NCBI GenBank assembly: GCA_963930775.1
Contig: OZ005697.1
Location: 2,170,001 to 2,234,000 of the forward strand
DNA: 64,000 nucleotides
Direction: 5' to 3'
Origin: Cliona cf. orientalis
Taxonomy: Eukaryota > Porifera > Demospongiae > Clionaida > Clionaidae
Shown: in pieces, positions 27,962 through 39,755 of the stretch
Position numbering within the stretch: the first letter of the stretch is position 1
Layout of the letters: each line of letters starts with the position of its first letter
Program-made: the position numbers and the translations under genes
Notes under the pieces: generated by a model
What the model saw: only the letters and a program-made list of their open reading frames with translations
Database searches by the model: none
Told to the model about the DNA's origin: nothing

Positions 27962-30900
27962 ATGAAGCATCGGTTCTCTGCTGTGAATCTCTGCGTGCTA
28001 GGAGCGATCTGTGCAGCAGTCTTCCTTCAGCTGGTCAACTGTCTAAATCCACCAAGTAAGAAAATATATTGCTTATGAACAATAGCTAACTAATTGCCTG
28101 CCAAAGCCTATTGTGCGAGTATCAAGCATGAGCCTTAGCTATGCAGGCCATTTGGACATTTGGGTCATCTGGCTATCTGGTACATATATTAGAGCTAATA
28201 ATAATAATATTACATGCAGGATTTCAGGTCACTGCAGTGCCCCAGTCATTCCGCCATGGTCCTGATAACCTAGCTGTCCTCATTTCCATGAACTGTATAC
28301 CTAATATTACGGACCTGGTGAACTTTCAAAGTCGTTGGCTCGCAAAGAAGCCAGATGGAAGCGATATCATGCTCGATCCATTGTCAGATTCCAGAATCAG
28401 CATAAGACAAGGTCTTATCGTAGATCCTAATCTTCCAGCAGGCACGAATATGATCATTCGTAATCTTTCTTACCTTGATAATGGGACATATCGGTGTGAA
28501 ATTCAAGAAATTGATACATTGAGTAATCAAGTATCTGAAGGTGCCAATGCCACAGTTCAACTCATTCTAGAGGTTCGTCTCAAATCAGTTGATATCAATA
28601 GTACAGTTCGCACCTTCAACGATTCTCAGCTTGTTGAGCTTGGTTGTGACATGTCTGGCTACATACGTCCCCAAAAAGATCTCTTCTGGAAGGTGAACGG
28701 AGTGCCTTTTGATCCGGCTACCAGTGATGGTTCAAAGTACAGTGTCAGCTATCGTAATGGGACCGATAATATGGCACAGTTTGGAGGAAGCACTACCATC
28801 CCCAGTCTAGTGACAGTGCTGACAATTAAGGACGTTAGTCTGGCTGATTCAGGGGTTTACTCATGTGCCATTGAAAACACTAATTTGGTGAATGATGTTA
28901 CGTTAGAAGTCAAACCGGCTTCAAGTAAGTATAGCTAGCTACGTAGCTACCTCATAGTCTCAAGTAGCTAGCATGGATGGAATAATAATAAATATACTTG
29001 ATAAGGCTAATTGGGTAGTTGATCTAGTCTCTTGATTAATAGCAAATATTAAAATTTTTATCTCTTGATAGAACCATCTGGTTATCCTCAAAATGTTGAA
29101 GTGACAGTTAACTCACCCACTTCCTTTAAAGTCTCTTGGACTGAAGTCCCTGAAGCAGAAAGAAATGGAAACATCACACACTACGAAATCGTCTACACAC
29201 CAGTAAACTCCCCAATACTCAAGCAACAGCCTAAGATATCAATCACAAGCGGCCCTATGCTTGATTCCATTCTTGGAGGTTTAGAAGAATTCACAATGTA
29301 CAATGTATCAGTGAGAGCTGTGACTATCATAGGCTCTGGACCTCCCAGTCCCCCACAAATGAACCAGACACCTGAGGATGGTAAGCAGACATTAATTATA
29401 ACTCAATGCACGTGTAGTCAATACCACTTAAAGCTTGTGTGTTGAAAGAGAATAACATGACACTCCCAGCATTCAATGCGTGCATAGTCTTGTCTACTTA
29501 TGTCTTTGATTCACACACCCACATGTGCATTAAGAGTAAAGTCCTGTACATGAGTTGTACATGCATAATGGGCTTAGCTAACAACAGCTGAGTGTGCCGT
29601 TAATATCGCTAGCATGCATAAGGTCATTATGGTATTACTATTAATGTGAGTTCCTAATGATAATTATGGATGGTAAATTACAGGATGAGTGATACTATTT
29701 AATGTGTTCTTCTTTTGACTAATCCTGACAATCATATAGTTCCCTCTGCTCCTCCTCGCAATTTGGTGATCCTACCGCTGGACAAGAACTCCCTTCAAGC
29801 AAGCTGGGAGCAGCCAGAGCCTAATGACATTAATGGGGTGTTGCGACTGTACAGTGTGAAGTACTGTCTCTCTGTCAGGGGCTTAGACAACACAGTTACA
29901 ACCAATTGCACTCAGTTCAATGTTACTGGGGCTGAAAATAGTGTATTTTTGACTTCACTTAAAGAGAGCACTACCTACACTGTGTCAGTAGCTGCCTTCA
30001 CAGTGGACTTTGGTCCTGCCGCTACAAGGTCAGCAAGAACAGGTGAGCCACTAATGCAGTAAAATAACATTCAGCTATTCATAATTATTATCTGTTATGC
30101 ACACGCTACATTAGGAGATGCACGGCTACCATTAGAACCTGCAGGTACACCAAGTAGTTCGAACCTTCAACCCCCCCCCCCCCCCCCACACACACACACT
30201 CTCTCTCCCATTTCCCTCCACTCACTACTTATTAATTTTCATTAATCTCTCGTGCATGCAGATGATGATGGCCCTGATGAAGCCACTATAGCAGGAATTG
30301 TGATAGGTGTTGTATTGGGTGTAATAGCTGTTGTGCTCATTGCCAGTCTCATAATTGGATTCGTCATCAGGAATAAACTTAGAAGGCCACACAAGCAGAT
30401 ACCGTCTATAGCAGTTGAAAGTCAAATCACGCCAGTCGCGGAGACTGTCAGCGCACCATCACCTAACTTAGTTCCAGGTCAGCAATAATATTATAGCTAG
30501 CCTTTAGCTATATCAATGAAGTAGAGGACTATATAGCAAACCCAAAGGCAAACAAAGTTGGTATACAATGACTAATATGAAATTTCTTTAACCTTTTCAG
30601 TTGTTGTCAGTACTGGAACTGGTAGCCTTGACTATGAGATAATTGGAGAAGAACTCACAGAGCCTATCAGTTGCAATGGCTCACTAAAAAGGCCCATAGA
30701 TGTTACTGAAAAAGAGGAGGGGGAGGAGATTGAGGAACATCTTGAAGTTAGCGTACAGCCAAAACTCGAACTCGCGGAACTGCTAAAGGATGAGCCACCT
30801 CAGTACAATCTGTTTGACCCCACTCCTCCTTCCAAGATTGCTGCCTCCACAAAAGAATCGGCCCAGGAAGAAAAAGAATCTGAAACAGTTACTGTTATTG

Positions 30901-31055
30901 TCGAGCTGAACTTTGACGACGATGGTACCGCTGCTGATTCAGCAGAAAAAGACGATACTGATACTCCACTGAGCACGGCTGGAGGAGAGCAGCGCACAGA
31001 CACAAAGCAAGACCTCATGGAGCTGCTACAGAACGATGACCAAGATTCAAGTTAA
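27962..31055 (+). CDS. Membrane receptor with two Ig and two FN3 domains, acidic tail
   Basis: Exons 27962-28055 (signal peptide), 28220-28924 (Ig1 and Ig2 in one exon), 29072-29380 (FN3-1), 29740-30042 (FN3-2), 30262-30477 (membrane), 30601-31055 (tail); all introns phase 1; 693 residues. Ig1 has MNCIPN...SRWLAKKPDG...NGTYRCEI, Ig2 CDMSGYIRPQKDLFW...DSGVYSC. The FN3 domains show PSGYPQNVEVTV...SFKVSWTEVP...YEIVY...YNVSVRAV and PSAPPRNLVI...LQASWEQP...YSVKY...YTVSVAA. Membrane span: AGIVIGVVLGVIAVVLIASLI, then RNKLRRPHKQ. The tail is acidic with Glu/Asp runs and tyrosines in LDYEII and QYNLFDP; no kinase or phosphatase. The two Ig domains are not separated by an intron, unlike in its neighbours. 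It could share its ectodomain with the exon at 31950-32533. Adhesion or recognition role inferred. Confidence 0.92.
30171..30209. repeat. Poly-C / (CA)n / (CT)n tract
   Basis: Compound simple sequence in intron 4 of the Ig/FN3 receptor, pyrimidine-rich on the sense strand and 52 bp before the acceptor. Confidence 0.9.
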
Positions 31056-31949
31056 CCTTTCATCCTTTTTAATAATATAATTATTATAGTAGCTATAGCT
31101 ACTGAATCGGAATGTTTTATGATGTGAATTCATGTATTTTTGTGTCACTGTGGGACATGATTTATGCAGTAATATTAGCTTATTATCATTGTAGAGAATT
31201 TCAGTTTGGGTACCCCTCTCCAATCAGGGCACTGTTTGGGTCTAAGCTGCCAACGTTAGATCTAATATTATTATAGTAGAAATATCTGCCTCAATTCAAT
31301 CTGGGTCTGTACTATACGTAGGCTATTGAATTTATGTGTGATGTAATGAATAATAATATTATAGTGTATGATAAACTTATGTTATTCACAGTCTATCTTG
31401 CTAACCTCAGCAACGTTTAACTAGAAACACAGTAAAGTTACAAAGTGGGAGGTTTGTCACGTGCGTATTAGTTATCAAAAGCTATAGCCAGCTACATCAT
31501 GATCAAAAGGTGATTTGTTATTATGCTTCCTATCCTGTGATCATTACATTTTATCGATGAATGAACTGTTGCTTGCAACTAGTAATTCCACCTTTGCTGG
31601 TGAGTGACCTTAATATTCGTAATTATTTCTGAGACTCATGTACTGTGCCTTGCAAATCAGTTGCTCAACCAGCAGAGTGAATAGGCAGTGTTTAAAAGCT
31701 AGCTAGCTATTATTAAGTCTATACAAAATTTAGGCACCCTTGCGACCACCAGACTACCTTGAAAGCCATCATGGTTCTAACTGTTCCTGCACTTGCCTAG
31801 GGCTATTAAATTAATAGTATAGCAAATCCTACCTATGGGTCCTTATAGGTGCTTGAGTCTGCTGTACTAGTTTATACTTGCACAGTGATACTAGCTGTGA
31901 ATAACTAACCTGAAAAGTTGTTGAGTAGCTAGAGTTTTCTGTACAGCAG
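31056..31949. other. Spacer or intron, no exon seen
   Basis: Lies between the acidic tail exon and the second membrane exon. No Ig, FN3 or signal-peptide exon is visible, which is why the next exon looks like an alternative 3' end. Confidence 0.5.
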
Positions 31950-32533
31950 GTTCAAGTCTCGGCATGGGTGCAGTGGCAGGAATTGTGGTGGGTGTGCTAG
32001 CCTTTGTTGCACTTGCGGTGATCGGAGTGGTTTCAGCCATCCTTCTCACCTGCTACTTCAAACGTCGACACACAAGATACTTCAGGAAGATGGAGAGTGA
32101 AGGACTAGAGAATCCAAACTATGGAGATGTGGATCGTGGTCCAGCCATCATCAGTCAAAATCAAACAACTGTTCAGAAACCTAGTGACTATGAAGTACCA
32201 GTACTGTCCATCAGATACTCAGAACGACATGCGCAAGAGCAGCATCAACAACATAACTCTTTTGTACAGCAACAGCCTGGGAAACAAACACAGAAATATA
32301 TAAACGTTCCCAATCGAAATCTAACAAGCTCACTTACAGGGAGCGATGAATATTCCTACGTCTTTGTTAGACATCCTCAACATCAGCCTGTTCGCCCTCA
32401 AAGGTCGTACGACTCAAACTTTCTTCTGTCTAGCGAGGAGAGTTTGGATCTACCAACATTTGTGGCTATCGAGACAGGCGAACCCACATCAAATTATACT
32501 TTAATGGGAGCAGACTCTAAGTCAAATTATTGA
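31950..32533 (+). CDS. Second membrane/tyrosine-tail exon; alternative 3' end or orphan receptor exon
   Basis: An acceptor (ACAGCAG|GTTCAAG) opens a phase-1 frame of 194 codons to a stop. It encodes a membrane span (GAVAGIVVGVLAFVALAVIG...), CYFKRRH, then a tail with many tyrosine motifs: NPNYGDV (NPxY type), DYEVPV, KYINVP (YxN, Grb2-SH2 type), YSYVFV and NYTLM (YxxM, PI3K-SH2 type). No signal peptide or ectodomain exon lies between it and the preceding receptor. FN3-2 of that receptor ends at phase 1, so splicing 30042 to 31950 is in frame and would give a second receptor form with a signalling tail. Alternatively it is a leftover of a duplicated gene. The ATG at 31964 sits just before the membrane span and is unlikely to be a real start. 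Confidence 0.75.
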
Positions 32534-33485
32534 TTTTGTACAGTCATGAATTAAAATTAATTCTTGCACGTGTAGCTGTATACAAAGAGAAAAGTAGCTA
32601 GTCAGGTAGCTATACATGTTGTGTATAGGATCTGGCAGCCGGTAGACTTGTCAATGTGATTGACCATCTTGCATATGTGACCAGCTCTGAGAAAAGGGAC
32701 CATTTGGAATTCATATTTGTCGTATGTAGCTCGTAATAGTGTGTAGGGAATAATAATAAGCTGTATCCGCCGTATGTTGGTGTCAATACCCTGATACAAG
32801 TATATTTACTATACTACATGCATTTGTAGAAAGCAAGTTGGTCATTGTCATGATAAAATTGGTCATGTTTCATACTCAGTCTACTACTGCGAACGGTCGA
32901 TCCCTTTTCTCATAGCAGGTCACATATTATTATTATACCAGTAGTTCACTTGATTGAGTGAGCTGAATAAAAAGTATAGGGTAATGTGTGATACACAGTA
33001 GCTATGCCATACAAAGCAGAATGGAAGCATACACCACCAAAATTAAACACAAAAGAGATGAAGGTTATAATATTATATTAATTATTAGTTTGTATCGAAA
33101 TTAATCTGTAGACTTCAAATTCCATCTGCACACCACTGTCATCAGATAGCCACTGTGGCGTAACAGTAACTGTTTTGTTTTAGTACAGGAGAATCATGAG
33201 TATACTAGATAGGTAGATAATATTATTACTGGTGGTATATATCCCTAGAGTCATTATTTATTAATAATTTTGCTGAGCCAACACTAATAATAAGGCAAAG
33301 TGTTGCCAGATACAATAGTAGAAAAGAATAAATTTAATAAAGGAAGGGTACATGAAGTTGTGTAGCAATGATGATATTTTTAGAAAACAGAAATTAAAGA
33401 GTAGTTTCAGTGCCAGGAAAGAGAAAAAGAATGAGATTGAAAAGAACAGATTACATAAAGCCAAGGAGTTGATGCACACAAACAA
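32534..33485. other. Convergent intergenic spacer, no gene seen
   Basis: AT-rich region between the 3' end of the receptor exon and the 3' end of PNUTS. Only short chance frames. Confidence 0.5.
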
Positions 33486-34196
33486 TCAGTCTGATTTCCT
33501 CGAAGAACTATTTTCCGAAATATCCATCTTATTCTCGGTGCTGTCCTGACGGTGTCTCGAAGGTGATGGGTAATTGAATTCTTGCTTCAGTCTAGGAGAA
33601 TCGTGCGAATTAAAAGAAGGTTTTGGGCCATTGCGGGTAGGGGGGTCGTTGGTAGCCATCTTATTGGCCAATTCCTCCGGGGTGCAGTGAAGGAATTTGC
33701 AACTATTGCCGAGCTTGCATCCGTGGGTGATGTAATGCTTGCAAACTGCAAGATATGAGAAGTAAGTGGATTTATAATAATAATTATTATTCTTATCGTA
33801 AAAATCTAGATCTAGTAGCTACTGATACGCCCTTCCCCCACATTTTAAAATTATTAGTGGGCAATCACCTCTTCCTCTCCAAGAGGCAAAGCCACGCCCT
33901 CTTCCTCTCATCCCAAAGCCACGCCCCCTTCTGAGTGGGGGGCCACCACGTCCACGAAAGAATTGATCACCATAGAAATTTCCACCTTGAGGAGGGGGAG
34001 GCCCTTGTGGCCCCCACTGTACTTGGGGGTCCCCTGGTGGAGGGGGGAATCCCTGCTGAAATTGCATGAAATTGGCATCGCCCCCTTGGAAAGGTGGATT
34101 TTGGGGTGGCCCCCTTGGAGGGGGTGGTCCATTGTTTGGACCCCCCACTTGGTGGTTGAACTGCCCCATACTGGAGCTGTTGCCGTTGCCCTGCAC

Positions 34197-34255
<59 letters not shown>

Positions 34256-37200
34256 AGAGAAAAGAGAGAGCATGATATTAACTCCTCCCGTAGGCTAATG
34301 CCAAGAGCAAATGCACGTATATCATCCACTAACTCTTATTTACTCCTTGCATAAACAGAAGCCACAAGCCGTAAGATCATGCAAAGGAGGTAGGAATGTA
34401 CTTACTTCGTTGAAGTAGGGTGGCTGGTGCAGGCCAGTGCCAGGGCTCTGAAGTGGAGACTCTGGAGGAATAAAACGAGCAACAAACGATAAACTTCGAC
34501 AATCATGCACGTATACGTAGCAGCAGTAGCAGCAGAATAGCTGCTATTGATATTATTTTCACTCCAATAGCATGACACTGTTCATATACACGTATGTACA
34601 ATGTAGTATATTATTTCTGTTACCTGGGGGTCTGTGTCCGCCGCCGGGAGGTGGCATGGCTGGAGGAGGGGAGGTGAACATGGGAGGCTGGCTACTACCG
34701 CCCGGAGCATTCGGCTATGTGTGTATGCGTCATTGATGAGACCGTAAACCAGCAGATACATGTGCATGTACAAATATACATGTACATGTACATGTACATG
34801 TACATGTAATTCATGCAAGAATACTATTGTTACGAAGTCAACCTTGCATCTGATCCCCAAATTATATGTAAATGATCGATCCACATACATGTACCTCCAT
34901 AAGTGGTATGAGTTTTGGTTCTGTCTCTGTCACGTCTGGTTCAGGGTCTGGCTCGGTTGGAGTCGACGGAAGACTACAATGAGAATAGATCAACATGTTC
35001 ATATGATCACTCACGTATACAATGTACAATGTATTGATTGAGCTACACTAGCTGTCCTTGTATGCAGGCCTTAGCTGGGCCAACTTTTCTATGAAACGAC
35101 TGGAGAGCCTGGGCATGATACTAAAACTATAGCCCCACAAAATTGTTGTTAGTGGCTTTAAAGAACTTTAGAAGTTTAAGCTCTAGATCTGCTGTGCTAT
35201 CTATTCACCTTGCTTTGCTGAGGAAGAGCTGAGCCAGCACTTTCCCCTCCCTGGTTGACTGGATAGCCCTCTGCTCACTGGCTGTACCACGCTCAACTAG
35301 GTCACTCGGAAGATCAAGACGGGGAGGACGAATCCACTAGAGAGGGAGGGGAGGGGGAGAGAGAGGTAAAGTGATATTCACACACACGAACACTCTGGAC
35401 ATACATTGTACACATAACATTTGTAACACATATGGTACAGGGTCGTCAACGCTTGTAACGACCCTGTACCAAAAATGCAAGATCTGGACATCACAGGATA
35501 TTCAAGCATATTTGAGACAATTCCTCTGTAGTACATACTTGTATACAGTACATACATGTATTGTACTTACAGGTATCATTTCGATGAGTCTATCTCTGCT
35601 GAACATGAGTCCCGACTCCCTTGCCTCCCTCTCCCTCAGCTTCTCCCTCTGAGCAGCGTCTAGGAAACTCTTGGGACGATTCACATTCACTGCAAGTGGC
35701 CATCATAATATCATTGGAGTAGGTGAGTTTACTTACATGTGTATCAAAGGTAGATGATATTATACAGATAGTTGAAATGGGTCACAAAATTTAATAATAA
35801 GGCTTAATTATTATACACTGTACCTCTTTCTGATTCATCCAGGTCAAAGTAGTGCACACTGACCAGATTGGTGTCCTCTGCCCAGGATACACGCTTCTTC
35901 AACCGCTGAGCTTCAGTGGGCACTGTAGGTACGAGTGAACTTCTTTATCTTTCTCCCCCTCTTCTCTCTCTCTCTCTCTCTCCCTCCCTCTTTCCTTCTT
36001 GCTCTCTCTCCTCTCCCTCCCCCTCTCTCTCTCTCCACTTGTCTCACTCTCCCTCCCTCCCTCTCCCTCTCCCTCTCCTGTCTCCATCTCTTGTCCACGC
36101 CGCACTCACCTTCCATCTGCTCTTCCTCCTTCTGTTCCTGAGCTTCCTCAGTGGGTGCGGCTTTAGTGGGTGTGGTTGGCTCCACCTTCACCTCTGGCGT
36201 TGGTTCGCTGCCTCCATTGGAGTTGGTTCTAGTCAGTTTGGTTGTCTTGTTAAGCTTCTTGGCTTTCTTCTCCTTTGACCTCATCCTCTCGGCCTGTACC
36301 TGAGAGCTCAGAGCGTCCATGAACCCTTGACTCTCCATCAGACCTTTGCTAGGCTTGGTATCTGGAAAGTGTGTGTATGTGTGCATGTGCACGTGTGTGT
36401 GTGTATTAATGTATGGAGTTTTTACCACATGTACATGCACATGTGTAAGTGGCCGTGATGAGGTGGCTGACTTATACAGTGACCATGGTATGATTGTACC
36501 TCACATCTAATTATTGTAGGGGCTGGCTCACCATTCGTGGAAGGGGATGCCTTTGTCTTCTTCTCGGGAGGAACCTGACTCCTCTGGATGGAAATGTCCC
36601 TGCGTGTATAGAATTAGGATTAAAAACACCCTCGTATCAAAATGGTGTTATAATGTGAATGATCTACGAACATACATGTACTATAGTGTACTCCTAAGGG
36701 AATTACCATAATATGGAAGGAAACTTTTGGCGAGGGTTTTTAATTTGCCGATTTGGCAATTTTTTTGAAGGCCACTAAAATTTAAAGGTCACCAAACATG
36801 CGTGCCGATGACGCCAAGCATTCTGATCATCCAATAATCATTTACAACCAAGTGCGAGATGTTTTGACAAATTCAATGCCCACCAATACAGGAATTAATT
36901 AGGTATGCACAAATTGATGACAGCAATTACATGTGCAGTAATGACAAAATTATTGCCATTGATCACTCAAGAACTAAAAATTTAATTGCCAACAAGCCAG
37001 TGCGTGGGTGGGTGCATGTACAGTATAGTACACAAGAGTGCATCATTATACATCATTGTGGCTTCCTAATAAGGAAATTCGTAGCCACAACAGTGACCAG
37101 GGAACACATTTAAGTGACATGATAAATGTGCAAGCTATTAATTTTTTTTAGAGATGATTATTAGTGTATGGCTTGATGAAACTATATAACAGGAGATTAC

Positions 37201-39696
37201 TTGCTTGCCACGTATGTCATGCATGTGTGTGCAGGGCCCTACATGTGCATGTGCATGTGCATGTATAGGCTCACAAGTAATATTGTACATGCACACCTAC
37301 ATGTACACGTGCATGCATGTAGGCAAGCATGCATCATTTCATGATATTCATTAGTCATCATAATCATGAGGGGCACTCCACAGATCCCCCTCTGAATTTC
37401 ATTATCCCCCCACACCACACCACACCCTACCCTTGCCACCAGTAGATCTAGTAGCATTGATATCAACAGAAACAAGTGAATAAGTCCAAAATACCACAGA
37501 GAGAGAGAGAGAGAATTCATAAATGAAACTCTTGGGAGGCTGTGATCCGACACACCTTGGTCTCTTAATAGCTTTGTCTCTTGGCTTTCCGAGGGCCACT
37601 AGGGGCCCGGGGGGCGGCTGGGCCTCTATCGGGGGCCCGGGGTCCTTTTTCGAACTCTTCTTTTTATTCGAGGATTTTTTGTCCTTTTTAGAGTCATTCA
37701 AGGAGGGGGGCACGCTAGTGGAGCTGTTAGTTTTATCAGTTTTCTTGCCATCTTCGCCACTGGTGCTGGACTTTCTCTCTGGCTCTGATGTAGGCTCGGT
37801 GCTCGTTGAACCATTCTTGGACTTGGCTGATTTAAAGGAGGCAGGCAGAGGAGAAAAGGAGAGAGAACGGGAGAAGGAAGGGAAAGGGAGAAAAGAAAAG
37901 GGGTATGGATTGGGAGAGAGAAAGAAAGAAGGGAGGGAGGGAGGGAGAGAGGGAGGAGGAAGGAAATGAAACATTTAAAAAATGCATATGTTCTTTTTAA
38001 CACAGAGTTTTGACTACTTACCAGATTGGCCCTCCCTAAAAATTGCCATCCACGAGTTCAAAAGGTCACCTGCCAGTGTTTTCACCTCTGCAGTCAACCA
38101 TTATTTTACTTTCAATAATATCATCCCTTACACATGACAATGCATATATACATACACAGCATTGCAGCAATTGCACAGCAGTCATAGGGTTAATTAAATA
38201 ATTGTATTTTAATACAATACACATGAATTAACGCTAAACATCAGACATCAAATATTTGCCAGGAAGATTTTCACTATTATTGCCATCTGCTCGGCAAGAA
38301 GTATTTTCTCCTGTCTTCGGCTCGACGATACACTCACATGCTGTACGTACATGTATGTATGTACCTGGGTGCTCCTGCTTTGATAGCTGCTTGATGAGCT
38401 TGCCCATGGTGCCTTGCTTGAGGGACCCCACTGTCACTGGCAGCTTCTGAAGAACCTACAGTACATACGCAGAGTATACATGTACACAGTGTGCATGCAT
38501 AACTATTAATTTTTGTGCCAAAATTCCAGGGGGCAATACCATAATGGGGGAAGTAGGTGCTCCCCCCACACCACCACCACCGACGTTTCAGGTACTCGCA
38601 TCATAAACATCTCGGTCAGAATATGTTCAAAAAATAAAAAGTGAGACTAGAATGTTATACATCAGCTTCTGGGAACATGGTCATATTCTTCATTCACTGT
38701 TCTTAGGCCTTGCTGTAAATTATTACATCGACATGTGTGAGCGAGCTGGCAGTATCTACTTTGCCTTTACACTTTAAGTATATTTTCTTGCTTTAGTAGG
38801 TTGGATTGTGTTGTTGAAAGGCTGCTTGCTATAAGAAAGCATTGCTCTTAGCAGATATTTGCCCACAGTAGTACAATACTGTTGCCATTGAGGCTTTGCA
38901 AACATTATACCAGGAAGTACAGCAGAAAGGAAGTGTAAAGTACAGACTTATTGGTAATAGCTGCTTTTGTCAATGGCATAGACTAATGTGTGTGTTTGCC
39001 TGCTGCTTAACCAAGCTACTAGTCTGGCGAGCTAGCCTTCCTCCTTCGCGCATGCAAGAAGAGAGGAGGGGCTAGCTCGCCAGACTACCAAGCTACATGC
39101 TCTCAGAAAGGCAACATCCCCCCAGCAGTAATTTTTTTGTTTTACGGATTATCTGAGACAAATTCCCATTGGTCTGCGCTCAGTAGCAGTAACCAACATT
39201 TCTACTATCAAGATTATCGTTTGCCAGCCCATTCCCAGCTTTGCTAGTTTAGCGCTTCAAGGTGGAAGATCCAGCTAAAAACAAAACAAAACATGGCTTG
39301 CCAAAGATCTTGTCTCTGAACAGTGATTGGCTGACCACCACTACTAGAACACATCCTGTGGCCAGCAACACCTAGCAACCACACCCCATAACCTAACCCA
39401 CTGGAACTGCCAATGTACACCAGCGACATACACTGTACATGTAGATGCATAGTGAGTTTGACAAGTACATGGCATTGTGGCTATGGATTTGTCAGAATGT
39501 AATAGTGACGTGTACCTTGAGGAGCTCTACTAGAAGAGCAGTGTTCTGAGTCTTCTTAGCCTCCACCAGCCACATATTGAGCATTGGCCAGCCACCAGCG
39601 TCCATGAACCTTTAATAGGGGAATGAAGGAGCGGTAAACTACATGTAATAAATGTGACGGTACAATGTCATATGGACAGGAGAGGCTGCACATCTC

Positions 39697-39755
<59 letters not shown>

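Noticed and set aside
31964..32533. Separate small gene starting at the ATG at 31964
   Set aside because: The ATG lies just before a membrane span with no signal peptide, and an in-phase acceptor sits 13 bp upstream.
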